Shown here: in pieces, positions 25,696 to 38,014 of the stretch
How the letters are laid out: each line of letters starts with the position of its first letter
Numbering within the stretch: the stretch's first letter is position 1
Assembly: GCF_001949145.1 (NCBI RefSeq)
Contig: NW_019091386.1
Coordinates: 706,810-766,809, forward strand
Origin: Acanthaster planci
Lineage: Eukaryota > Echinodermata > Asteroidea > Valvatida > Acanthasteridae
Direction of reading: 5' to 3'
Length of the DNA stretch: 60,000 nt
Position numbers and translations under genes: made by a program
Notes under the pieces: model-generated
Seen by the model: only the letters and a program-made list of their open reading frames with translations
The model's database searches: none
Told to the model about the DNA's origin: nothing

Positions 25696-28600
25696 TCAGT
25701 CGCTAGGGGGCTCACGACTCATCGACAGCTTGAAATTCTGCTGGTCTGTGTTGTATTCAGCGTGCAGCAGGTAGTTTCTCGCGGCTCGGTTGCTCCCGTG
25801 CGTGTACTGCACGGCAGCCATCTGGTGCGTGAATAGTGTCCTATACAACTGGTACTCGGCGTTTTTCTTGGCTTCTTTCTCCTCGGTCTCCTGCTTGGAA
25901 ACGGCCAGCATCTCGCAATCGGCCGGCTGTACCTTGGAGAAGAGGCTCCCCCAGTTGATGGGATTACCCACCCCTGCGAACAGGGCGGCCTCGAGCAGAT
26001 CTTGGGCGGTGACCGCACCCCGTCCCCCTCCGGCTCGCCACTCCATCCCACGCTGCTGGGCACACCGCTTCGCGTAGTCAATGATCAGTGCTCGTATGCG
26101 CTCCTTCCGTCCTTGCGTCATTCTTCTCGCGCCGGTCGCCTCCGATTCGGGTGAACAGGATGAAACAGAATACGCCCCCGCCTGGGATCCGGACAGTTTA
26201 CCGTGTTTGAGGTGGAGCTTGTGCCAGGCAGAAGCAAAAGTATCGAAGAATCCAACATGATGCGCCGACTTTGGCTGGGTACGATATTCGGTGGTCGAGT
26301 TCGCGGTGTTGGAGTCGTCAGTGACATAGCAGACGTCTTGTATAGTTGATTCCCTCTCATCCGTTGAAGAGTAGCAAGAAGGTGACGAAGATGAAGACGA
26401 AAATTGATCATACCTTCTAAAACGTCTTTGTTGCATTCCTGCTCTATCAACGGCTGAATACAGATCCACAACACTTAACAGGAATGGACCTATGAATGGC
26501 AGACAAGGTGGCGACAGGAGAGATTTCTTCACCGCCATTTTGTACAGATCACTCTTTCCGTCGTCCGCCATCAGAAACACCATCTCGCTCCAGGCTCCAA
26601 ACTCGGCCGGGTGGTCCTCCTCAAACGCCTGCCAGGTCCTCCTTAGGCGGTAGATGGGAGGTACCTTCAGCCCGCTCAGCACGGCCTTCAGGCTGTGGAA
26701 GTTCTGCAGCTTACGGCACCTCTCGGCGACCAGCACGAACCGGGCCACGGTTGCCGCCCGTTCCCTGGCGGTGGACCCCCGCAGGATCTCGGTGGACACC
26801 AGGCCCACCACGCGCTCGAAGAATTCGATGAGCCTGGTGGTGTGGGGCGCGCGGGCGTGTCTGTCTCCCTTAAGCCATAGACAGTCCACCAACTCAGCTT
26901 CTCGAACGCGCACAAACAATAGCGAGTCAAGTGAGGTCAACTCTCCGGCGAGGACGGCTGGATCGATGTCATGGACGCTGGTAATTTGGTCTGGTCGTCC
27001 ATCTCGTCTTGAACGCTTACGTTTCCGTATATTGCGAAGAATTCTGGCAGAGAGATGCTCTGTGGTATCTGACTTTAATTTCGCGTGCTGTTTCCTAAGA
27101 GGTTCTCTGTGACTATCGTGGCTTCCGAGGTGTAATCTTTCTTTCATGGATTTCTCTGTCTTCCTTCCATGCCTCTGCACCGTTTGCCGTGCCAGCGCTG
27201 TCACACCAACTCGGCCCGAAATCGGTGCCCCTCCCTGTCCAGACATCCCTCTACGCCCCTTACCCTCTGCTGTCACGAACTCCAGGTCGGCCGGCAACTC
27301 GCGAGATTTCGTGATCTCCTGCTGCAGCCTGGTCTGCTCGGGTGACAGGAGCATCACGTGGCCACCGAACACGTGGGGCGTCTTGGTGTCGTCGTCATTC
27401 ATCAGGTCCAGGTAGACGAGAGATTTCCGGTGGGCGACGTCAGCCGCCGGCTGCATATCGTCCAGGAAGCTGGCCTCTCCTTCCAGCACATCTGGCAGTG
27501 AGTAGCGACGATGGAGCATCTCCTTTGCGGGTAGGGGCGGCAAACCACGCCTTTCCCTGAGAATTGAAAAAAAAATACTTATTTGTGGCAACGTCATATC
27601 CGACATGTACTTTTGCGTTGGAGAAATGTTAATTTTAATTAAATGTTTTGCCCTTGTGAAGATACGTCGGTGTAAGGGCACAGGGGGGGCACCGTTAATT
27701 CTCCATCTCGTTTGGGTCTTGAAAGGGGGCAAAATAGGGATGTTTCTTTAATAAAAATGAGTGTCCTTAAGAATCCTTTTCCACCAAAGAAAGGTGGTCG
27801 TGCCCTTTCTAGAATGTTGGCACCTTGCAACCTGTCTCCAGGAGAAAAAATGCCCCCCTCCATATATCAGTTTCGATAACATCCAGGACAAGTTCTCCCT
27901 GGACAGATGAAGACGGCCTGTTACAGTAAAGAAGGTCTTCTGAGCCTCGAAAGTTTGGGCTCCGCGATAGCCTGTAACTTGGTGCCGGAAGATGGTATGT
28001 ATTTTAAACCAAGGGAAAATTATTACCCCAAGTCATTTAAATAATAGTTTTCTTAAAGCTTATTGAAAGCTTGTTCCGTCAGGACTGTCTTGAGTAGATC
28101 AATAATGATGACCCCTCAAATAACAATGTTTATCTTTACAGGATATCAAGCCTCATGGTCATATGTACAAAATACAGACGATTGTGTATGTACAAAATGA
28201 TTGATATGTGTCAAAGTGTTTTTACGCCAAAAGGAACCACACAAAGTCAGTGTAAACTTGTTTTGCCTGCATTCCCTCACGTCATAGCCCCGATTTCATC
28301 CAGACACCTGCATTTCGTTTCAAGCAAGCTGCCTTGGAACGAATATCCGTCAGGTCATTACTCATCGATTGGTTCAAATCCACCCCCCTCCTTTGTAGAC
28401 ATTTTCCCCTGCGTTGTGCAACAGACTCGTGCAATTACTGCCGATTTCCTCAAAGCCCCGACGGTCCATTACATCGCTCTTGGCACGGACACTGCACTGC
28501 AGGGATTGCGAGCAGAGTGGTATCTGTTTTGACAGTCTTTCTTTCAGGGCTCTGCACGTGATTGCCTCTATTCTTTACCAGCGTGACTCTCTTATGACGA

Positions 28601-31388
28601 CCACTTTTTGTTACGACCAGTAATCGATCATCCACCTGACTCCATAATAGCCCTAACATGTTCAGCATCGTCAATCATGCTCTCCAGTGTTTATAATCGA
28701 TACTGTAACGAAAAGGATGTCAAACCGTTCAGACATTCGGCAACTGAGCGAGGACTCAGTGGGTGGGAAACTACCGTCCTCCTCTTTAAAGAGTACAGTG
28801 TAGTCGTGGATTGCAATATCATTTAAAATCCGGGGCAAAGTGGTTTTTTAATGAAACTTTTGTCCCCTTTTTCATTAAACTGATCAATTTTAACAACTGC
28901 AATAGAATCCTCTCCACCCAAAGGAAGGCGCCGGTACCGTTTCTAAAGTGTTGGCGCTTTCAGTTCTAGTCTTGGTCGAGGCGTGCTAGGTCAGCGAGCG
29001 ACAGGTGTGCGCTGCGCTGTGCTGCGACGAATGACAAACGCCTTGACCAAGGCTATTCAGTTCCTGAAAAATATTTCACCAAGGGGAGATAGTCTTCTCC
29101 CCCCCCGCCTGGACATGCCACTGACTGACTGTAGGCAATCTTGCAGACGCCGTATACCCAACATCCTCGTCTGCCTTGTCGTTATGTAAATGCAACAAAT
29201 AATTTGAGATCAAGTTTTCGTGCGAGTCGTTGTCATGGTTCCCAGCTCCAGTACACTCGGTCTGTAATCTTGGCTTGGAATACATAATCGGAGTCGCATA
29301 CCCGACCATCCGATTAGTATTTTAGACATCTCCCATTGTTTCAACTGTCCCTCATCAAGTTTAGTTTGTGAAACACTTGTCTTGAGGGTTTCCATAATTA
29401 TACCGGTAACACGTTCACACAGCGGGACTGGCTTTAATTGTAGGTTTTTTCCTTCATTTTGAATAAAGTCTATATCTGTGGGTTGTGTAACGACACAAAG
29501 GCAGACCTTGACTTTGTAACACCTGGAAGACAGTGACAGCCTTTCAGCCTGGAGCAACAGTCCCCGGATGGGGTGTTGATGCTCAGTGTTGGGGCGCCAG
29601 AGTGACTGATTCGCACACCCAGCAAACCTCGATAATTGACTGGGCTCTTTTGTGCCGATGTTGCTGACACCTATACGCAGCACATTTCGATCAATACCGG
29701 CAGTCCCAATGAATGCTCTCTTTCTATCACTTGCACAAAGATTTCTTCCCAGAATGGTTTTGACAGAGTTCATGCTAGCAATGGCTCCTGGTTTGCAAAC
29801 GAGAGTTGTGTAGTAGAAAAAGTTAAGTTCTTCATTAAAAGAAAAAAAGATTAAAGAATATTGCCTTTCCGAAGAAACGTTTCCCAAGACATATGTCACA
29901 AGGAAATAATCGTGTGGAAAGCGGAGGAAGGGACCCGTTGTTTCCCCCCCCCCAAAAAAACGAGATTATCTTATTGTTTAGAAGCAGGAACAAAGGAAGG
30001 GGAGAAAATATTAACCCTAAGGAATTGACTCTGCGGACAGCCCATTTTAGAGCAGACGGAGGATAGCGCGAACCTTGTCTCGCTTATTTTACAACTAAAA
30101 CATGCAATACAAGCAGGGAAAAAAATGTCTGCACAAGTTTTGTTGTCCACGGGTTATCCAAAAGAAAATCTTTGCGGTTTTTCCTTGCCCGTGGAGATGA
30201 ATACAATAACACATGCAGTCCAATTGTTTTACGGTGTCCATGATGGATATTGAAGTTGGATTCTTGTCATGACCCTTACCCGTGAGAGGTAGTCACGTCG
30301 GATTCCCTCAACTGGTCGACTGCCGTCAATGAGGCCATAGGGCGCCACCTACCGACGTGGCCATGGCCATGCGCCTCGATGTTGAACTTTTGGAAGAGGT
30401 CGCCAACGCAGAGGATCAGCTTCTGGTTGATGTTGTCCGAGACAGGGTGATTCCAGTCGAAGGATGCATCCCCGACCAGGCTGCCCACACTCTCGATGTC
30501 CTCCAGGCTAGAGTACGTGTCTGTGCTGCTGTAGGTGATTTTCCGGACGGGGAGGGAGTGGTGATCTCCCGGCTGCTGCCAGACGAACGACGCGGACGGG
30601 TCCACGACCGTCGCAGACTTGGACACGTGGCTACGTCCGTGTTGTCTCATGTTGCTGCTCGGAGAGTGGTGGATGCTGTCGGAACGACCAAGCAGGAGGC
30701 CAGGAAGGCCTGCATCTGGTGCGTCGTAGTCTTCGCCGGTTATCTGGCCATCATGGTCCCGAGACAATGCCCCTCCAAAATGGCCCACCCAGTGGTAAGC
30801 GCGGGAGTCGCGGCGTGTCCGCTGCTGTGCCGCCGCCAGGGCCGCTGCGCCTTCCTGACCATCAGCCGTCCACTCTTCCAAGTTCCCCCAATTCAGCTGT
30901 GCCCGTATCGCCTCTCTTGATCGTGGGTGTAGCGTCATCTGATGGTGCATCTCGAGGCGTCTCTTGTCTAGATCATGAATCCAGGACAACCACTCCCTCC
31001 AGCGATCTTCGCGATGCCTACCTTCAGCTAGCTCCAGGTACCACGTCTTCCCCGAGGAGAGGCGAAGCCTCAAGACGTGCTCTCCCCGGTGCTCCTGGTG
31101 TCTCCTGGTCGACAGCCTGGTATTCTGTAAGGGGAAGAGGTGCGCCAGGTAGAGGTACTCTAAGTTGGAGGGTGCGTCGGTCGCAACTGCGACAGTCCTG
31201 AGATGATCCGCGTCTGCCTCTACGCTTTCCTCAGCTATCAGCACCACGGTGTGCGTCAGGCCAGCGTGTACCATGCACAGACACTCCCCGTGTTTTCTCT
31301 CCAGAACGAAGCGGCTCTCGACCAGCACCACCTCGTCAGAGAAGTCGGAGTATTCTTCAGTCCACAACAGTTTTTGAAGAGTCGCCAT
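25696..31388 (-). CDS. RasGEF protein with a GARIN/FAM71-like N-terminal domain
   Basis: Two exons, 31388-30280 and 27556-25696, join in phase 2 (GG before a GTAAGG donor, acceptor TTCTCAG) to give 989 residues ending in TGA. Residues 1-140 resemble the GARIN/FAM71 (DUF3699) fold: LLWTEEYSDF near the start, LFPLQNTRLS, LRLRLSSGKTWYLEL (106-120) and WREWLSWIHDL (130-140). Residues 566-741 are a CDC25-type RasGEF catalytic core, with DPAVLAGELTSLDSLLF, FFERVVGLVSTEILRG, NFHSLKAVLSGL, the RLRRTW motif and PCLPFIGPFL. Such domains load GTP onto Ras/Rap/Ral-type GTPases. A Ser-rich insert of about 100 residues follows, and the usual C-terminal end of the domain is diverged. No REM (RasGEF N-terminal) domain is obvious. 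The substrate GTPase is unknown. The RasGEF call is firm; the GARIN-like call is from pattern only. Confidence 0.85.
27557..30279 (-). other. Intron of the GARIN-like/RasGEF gene
   Basis: A 2.7 kb intron flanked by phase-matched splice sites. It contains a 690-base open frame on the same strand (29899-29210) that has no recognisable domain and no clear splice sites, so I do not call it an exon. A C-run/A-run at 29946-29960 resembles the MITE interiors elsewhere in the window. Confidence 0.7.
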
Positions 31389-31640
31389 CTGCTGCTCGCC
31401 CTGCCACGTGGCTGCAATTTAAGCGGGAAAATCGACACCACTTGGTTATTTTAACAAAAATAGGCGTTTCGGCTTGTAGCGATGTAAACACGGCAGTATG
31501 TGTGCGCAACGAAATGCATTGCGATACGCGCGGTTGGCGATCGCGCAAGGTGTTTGTGACGTCACAAGCCAAAACGCTGTGCGCAAACTTCCGACCAATC
31601 AGTGCTGATGTGAAAAAACTACGATTTATGCAACAGACGA
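31389..31640 (-). promoter_or_regulatory. Likely promoter of the GARIN-like/RasGEF gene, with CRE and CCAAT motifs
   Basis: The 250 bases upstream of the start codon are CpG-rich. They contain a perfect palindromic cAMP response element TGACGTCA at 31557-31564 and a CCAAT pentamer at 31595-31599, about 170-210 bases from the ATG. The position fits a core or proximal promoter. The transcription start is not visible. Confidence 0.45.
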
Positions 31641-34600
31641 GGGCGCTATACCACGATTAACTCTATGGATCAGCTACAGAACTCGCAAATGATCTGAGTG
31701 CACATGAATTTGAATGACTGAAGTTAAAAGATTTCTTCGACAAGGTCATATAACAAACCATTCCAAACACATTCTTTACAAGTAAGTGAGTTGTACAATT
31801 TCAGGTTTTTTATTAATAAACTCCATTTAACTTAATTATATAAACACAATAAAACAGACTCTTCACAGCACTCGGCCTAAATTAACGAGTTTTCGTTTCA
31901 TCAAAATAAAGGGAGGAAGTCTAAGACAACTAAAGATTTCAATTTGAACGATTGCTACTCTTATAAAACGCCCTCATCAGTACGGGTGGGTAACGTTGTA
32001 ATGTACTAGGCCAACAGCACTTTTGACCGCACATCGTTTACATTCTGTACATTGATTTGATCAGCGAGTTGATCCCCCTTCAAATCGGTGAGTGCTTAAT
32101 TTAACCATAACACAAGAGCAGTAATACTTCTTTCCCCAAAGCATAGGATGCAGGCCCATGATTTCCCAAACTATTAGCATTACTGGACCATATCTCCATG
32201 ATTTGTATAAGAAACCAATGACTGCAGTCCAAGAACAACCGTGAACCGTCGATGTGGCTTCACTCGGCCGGATGTTGTGTACAGCTTGCGATGATCTATA
32301 TCCCAACCATTGGAAATAATGTCATACTGCAACTCGGCAGTAGCATGACTCACAAAAGGAAGTCATTGCATGAACGTGTACAAACGAAGTAACGTAGCTT
32401 AACATGTACATGTATATACTTTGTGCTTTGTTTCACAATTAGTCACCGGAACTCTTTCTTGCTGGACTGTGTTTTTGGTTTTGGTCCTTTTTCCACTCGG
32501 GCTAGCTGTTAAATATTTTCAATCTGTACTTTTATTGCTTTCCTTTCCTTCTGAATCAACTACAAAGAACGTGTTTACGCCTCTAACGCAATGCAAGAGA
32601 TGGAAATGTCGACCCGAGTGTGGAAAAACAAACTTTTTTTTCCATCCAACCACAACCACAAAGTTACAGCTCAAACAAAATGGCCCGAGGACAATCAACA
32701 TACAATTTCCTCAAGAAACATTTTTCCATTTATTTATGCTACATGTAACGCTCAATATCAACATTATCATACAAGGGGGGGTTACAATTACACAGGACCC
32801 ACGTCAATCAGTGCATAAACCTTCAATTGTACTGGAAAAATCATGAAGATAAAAAACGCAACCATAAAATTGTTTTCCAATCAGGGCTACGAAGAACCGA
32901 GATGAATTAATTATGTACTGTCTATGGCAGCCATCTTGAATTGTAGGGTTGTTCTCCCACTAAAACTCAAGAGTTGCCAGATTGGAATGCGTTCAATTTA
33001 TTCAAACTTTTAAAAAAAGGAGCATAAATTACAAGATGCACAATACAATTTCTTCCATTTCCAATTTGACTTCTATAAACTACAGTATTTGTGACTTTTA
33101 CACACATAGGTCAACTGATTCACTTTTCCAACCTATTTACCACCTGATTTTACCGACACTATTGCCTCACAAAAAGAATGAGAAACAAGGGGCATCTGGC
33201 CTATCTAAAGAGATAGGGCCAGTGACCTGGTCCAGAAAACTCGTTTGCACCGACGTCATGCAATTTCCATACACCTTCTTTTTTTTTTTTTTGATCGGTT
33301 TCAATGGGCACTGGTGTCTTTCGGCTATGGCTAACTAGTGAGGCTTGCTTATGGCAAGAACAGAAAAGTCGAGCCACAAGGCGCCAAATCTGGACATGAT
33401 TTGCAGACATCAAAGATGGCAGACTGAACAGGGAGGACTGTAGGAGATGCGACGGCGTGTAAAGGATTATTGAACACGTGCTTCAGATTTCGGTTCAATT
33501 ACATTTCTGGAACAGTGACCTTTCTACAAAGCCTGTCCCATCATGACACAGCCAGTCGACAAAAATAAACAGGTGGAGTTTTTCTCTCACACACACAAAA
33601 ATCAACGACCGTGCCTTCTTAAAAGTTTAAACAGCTAGATACATGTACAAGTATATAACTTCCTTTCACACCCCTAAGTTGGAACGTACAACAAATTTTA
33701 ATTTCAACATTCAATAATAGATTATAAATTGGCCAAAATGACAAACAATGTTCATAAATAATAATTTGTTTCCCACAATGCCTGGAACTTTACGAGATTA
33801 CCTTCTTCTGACCAAAACTGAGGTAATTTTATTACACTTCCACTGACTGAATGGTTCAAATGAAAATGATTTCAACAGTTCTCTTCACAATATAAGGAAT
33901 TGTCAGAAATAACCTCAGTATGGGCCATGCTTGTTTATAATATCTTGGGTTTATAGTAGTGATATCTTGGATAACATGAAAGGATTAATGAGATCGTTAA
34001 CTTTAATACACAAGGGAGGAATGAGGTGGAAATTACTGCCATCACGATGTAAATCTGACTTGAATGGAAAATCCCAATGGCAACCAAAGTTTCATGCTTT
34101 ACTGAACGGCGCGAACGCTGCTTAACAATGATTGAATGATTGTATTAGATTTGTATTAGATCTGGTCCCCCTTCTCCTATTGTGGAACTGACCCTGGTTT
34201 GAACAATAACAGATACAGAACCAACCTTTTTGGGGGGAAGGTGGTAACAACTTTGGGGACTCTTTATGTAACTTTTTGTAGCCTTTCTGAGGGGTAAGGC
34301 TAAATTCTTTGATTGGCCAATATCAAAATTTCCAAAATCTATTTAATTTGTATGTCAACCCCCCCCCCCGAGCAATTTTTTTACACCATTTTGAGGGAAA
34401 CATCGCTGCCTTTGAACCAACTGGATATGCTGCTGGGGTAAGAAATTACAAAGCTCAATCAGGTCTACACAGAGTAGTGACAAGATGCATCCCACACTCT
34501 GCATTGAAAAATATCTCAGTCCCTGCAAAGATGAAAAGACGCACGAAAACTCCAGATGGACAAACCATGGCTGACTGGTCTTGACTCTCTCAATGTATGG

Positions 34601-34680
34601 CTAAGGGTGTATCATTTCATGGTGGTTCAATGTTGACAATGGAAGGACCTGTGTTGTGAGGGGGCTTTACGATGGCATTC
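31641..34680. other. AT-rich region, probably the 3' UTR and downstream of ATP6V0E
   Basis: No supported coding exon. The region lies directly 3' of the ATP6V0E stop codon on the minus strand and is AT-rich, with several TTTATT/TTTAAT blocks that read as poly(A) signals on that strand, including around 31808-31820. A long 3' UTR is plausible but its end cannot be fixed. It also has a T-run (33280-33292) and many TACATGTA-like palindromes. Confidence 0.45.
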
Positions 34681-36508
34681 TCATTCAGGAATTTCAGCAT
34701 CCTGGGGGAAGAGCAGAAATATTTCTCTGTCAAGTTGTGTCAGCAAAATTGACATGTAAAACGAACTTGCCAGTAAATTTTCTCGCACTGGAAACACTGC
34801 AAGTGCAGTTAGCATGTGACAAAATAGTGGGGAGTTGTATTCATGCAAGGTAAGCTTTCAAGACAAAGCACTTACGTCCCACTCCCAGTAGAGGGCTTTG
34901 ATGATTTCTGACTTCAACTGGGGTCCAAACAGAGGGTTGAGTTGCATCAGGAACGTGCACAGCCAACTGTTCATTTCGAAAAACAGTGAAAAATTGAGTG
35001 CATTTGTCCTTTTGTGATTTTAAACTTATGTGTGATTCTCCTACAAAACAATGAAAACTTTCTCTCTCCAGGAAACCTTGGTCCAACTGACTTTTACACA
35101 CTACATGTACATTATCAACTGGATTTAAGAAAACTTAAATTCCATGAAATCTTGGTGCATTTGGCAAGTATTCTTACGGAGACAAGAATAATATGTACTT
35201 ACAACAAATAACAGCAGACAGCAGTAAGTGCTAACATCAACTGAATGATTCTGAAACACAAAACCAGAAATTCACTGATTGTCGAAGAATGGCAAGCCGT
35301 TCACAAAGAAAACAAAAAATCTGTTCGGTTATTGGTTATTTTTTCATACTTGTAACTCACATGTAATGCGATATGTCGCTCTTCTTGCACCACTTTGTCA
35401 TGATGGTACCTGCCTTCAATTTCTGAGTACAAGGAGAATTCTCCTGATCAGGAGGCAGATCCCCCTTTCGAGGGTCTCTTGTTCTCTATATCGGGTGAAT
35501 TTTCCAGGGTTTTCTGACATATTCACCGATACTGAATAGAATCCCTTGAAGCAGAGTGAATTTTTAACAAGACTACCACAAATCCCTGAGGATTTGTTGG
35601 ACTCTTGTTAACTCTCCACCTCCTCTGTTTCCACTCTGGCATGTGAAATTCCAGGTATAGCAAAGACAGTATCAGTTACTGATAGTCGTCCCCATAAAAA
35701 TGAGACTCAGTCATTTGTGAAGGACCATCATGCATCAAAGCTTTCAGCTGTTTAATAAATATGTATATGCGACCTTACATGTTCCGGCATGACCGGTAGG
35801 GCCTACATCGGAAAAACATGCCATCCTACCAGTCGTGCTGTTTAGCGTCAACTCACACAAGTAGAATCAACAAAGCATCAACAACTTGATAATTCCCTCT
35901 AAAGATTGAGAAGTGGATTTTATCATTTTTAGAGACTCTTAACACCTGCCACTGTGTAAAAGAAACAGCGAATTTGCTTCCAGATTCTCGCAGGAAATGA
36001 AAACTGTTTGCAATGTATGGGGCTGCCGTCTTTCTTTTCTCTGCCGTCCACGCAAATAAGATGGCAGCCAGTCAGGCTGTACGAGAAGGCCCGACTTTTT
36101 CACTCTCAAATTTCCACACTAAGTAAATATCACTTCAGAAAAATAAGATACACGAGCTCAATTAATAGGCCTATTGTAAATATATAAAATTTCTTAATAA
36201 ATAAATATGAATTACATAATGACTTGTTGACGCTTATTTGACGCTTGTTGACGCTAAATACATGGTGTAGCAAGACCCACTCCTACACTACAGCTCAATG
36301 TGCATGGCATATTCAATATGCAGGTAGGCCTAGGCCGGGCTATAATGGTTAAGCGGTAGGCCTATCCCATGGCATGCCGCATCTGATTTTCGACAGTGGA
36401 AACTCACCCTCTATCTGGTCTTTTCCGTGGAACAACGAGCGGAAGAACAATGCCTACAAAAGCCCATATTACCGTCACAATAACAGCCGTAATCCAAGCA
36501 GCCGCCAT
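34681..36508 (-). CDS. ATP6V0E: V-type proton ATPase subunit e, four small exons
   Basis: Subunit e is a tiny membrane component of the V0 proton channel of the vacuolar ATPase. Exons are 36508-36408, 35250-35203, 34966-34876 and 34701-34681. Phases 2, 2 and 0 match at every junction and all donors are GTGAGT or GTAAGT. The product is 86 residues (vertebrate homologues are about 81). It starts MAAAWITAVIV with a first membrane helix (about 6-26), then VPRKRPDRG. A second helix holds the conserved TAVCCYLFWL, followed by the family signature QLNPLFGPQL, then an acidic/aromatic tail ALYWEWDDAEIPE. The exons are each under 110 bases. Its start codon lies about 1.5 kb from that of the divergent SRCR gene. 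Confidence 0.94.
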
Positions 36509-38014
36509 GCTTAAAAACACGTCGTATTCACGCCGGGGCTTCTCAAGAAAGTAACATTCGTCAAGTTTCGGCACAAAACGACACCGATGAGGTCATCTGA
36601 TTATGCACATTGTATCATGTGACTTAGTTAGTCTGGCTTCCCACTTCGATGTAGAACTAGAACGTCTATTTGCGTCTGGGTGAAAGATAAACTAAAAATA
36701 TAATTACCTTCTAGACTGGTTCCCTCCCATCCTATTTAGCGCGCAGCAGCAGTGCGTGCATTTTCCTTCTCATGATACAAGGTTTCAGACTCTCGTGCAC
36801 GTTTATTCTGCGTGTCAAACTTGATCTTGGCCTAGCCTAGCCTACGCGTGAACTGAACTGAATCTGCTTGCCCTGACGAAGGTACTCAATTACCGAAAGC
36901 TAGGCAATGACATAATTCAAAGCACTGATTTTATATTATATTTTTGTCTATATTCTGATCACGGTGCTACACAGCCGTTTCATATTTCTTTGATCTACGC
37001 ATGGAGGTAGGAAAATGATCCATGATCTATATCTACGCGTGACTTTGTGTGCACTGGGCCTGTATTCAGATATTTTCACTAGTTTTCTTTCAAGTTTTTG
37101 TTTTAAGAAGAGTTAATCAAGGTGTTTGCCTAGGCCTTCAGACATGACAGACGTCACTTATTTCCCCAGCCATGCCTGCAGTTGTTTATTAGCCGTCAGA
37201 ACATGTAGAAAGCGATAATATGTCCTTAAATATCAAATTTTGCGGGGAAAATTAGCAAAGAACACACTTGAATCATGTTCTTATTCCTTCATTCTTTTCC
37301 TAGTCCTACCTACCCCCCAGAACTGTGGGGTTTGACATCGGCGTCAGATCCCACAGTTATGGGGGTTAGTCCTACCTCCATGAATAGACCGATTGCGCCT
37401 AGTGCCGAGTATGATTAAGTCACATGACCTAAACTGTATAGTGTAAAAAGGCAATGTTTGCTCCTTTTTCCTTTCCACAATGCCTTTCTACCATTGTGCA
37501 AAAATCACCCATGCAGTATTTGCGATAAGGCTCATCAGTTGATCAGTCAGTGTCACCATTCAGTCTTTCATTCTTGTATGAAATCTCTGACCACATTGAG
37601 GTAGGCTCTAACGACCCTTGTTTTTATCTAATCAATCTAAACAGCTGTCATTTACCAGGAGATGCAACTGCCCGATGACAGAATCATCAACTCATCTGAT
37701 CAAGCATTAAGATTAACAAATCGAGGGAAGATCAAGCAATTGCACAAGTCGGTCGATCAAGCCCATTAGCAGTACTAACGCATACGCTGGCACAGTAACA
37801 TTGACAACGTACAACAGATGAATTTGGCTAACTTAGGGTGCGTGAATGATAATACAAAAACTTCCTTTTACATGGCCCCAGATGCACTTGTGAATGCAAC
37901 GCGCTTGGTCCAAGTCATACATCGTAGTTGTTAATTTAAAATATTCCATAAAAATCTGTTCCAACCACACAGGCTGCTTTTCACAAGGTGGTTGGTATCC
38001 TCAACGTGTCCAAG
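36509..38014. other. Divergent upstream region between ATP6V0E and the SRCR gene
   Basis: A 1.5 kb head-to-head interval that must hold the ATP6V0E promoter, just above 36508, and the 5' UTR and possibly the promoter of the SRCR gene. I see no clear TATA box. It contains the foldback element at 37312-37366. Confidence 0.55.
37312..37366. mobile_element. 55-bp foldback element with 11-bp direct repeats (AGAACTGTGGG family)
   Basis: The element starts ACCCCCCAGAACTGTGGG and ends CCCACAGTTATGGGGGT, imperfect inverted repeats of about 17 bases. It is flanked on both sides by the direct repeat TAGTCCTACCT (37301-37311 and 37367-37377), as expected for a target-site duplication. A relative with the same arms lies at 46301-46396. 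Confidence 0.75.

Noticed and set aside
29210-29899. 229-codon open frame on the minus strand inside the RasGEF gene intron
   Set aside because: No domain, biased or low-information composition, no suitable splice sites, and the flanking exons already join in phase.
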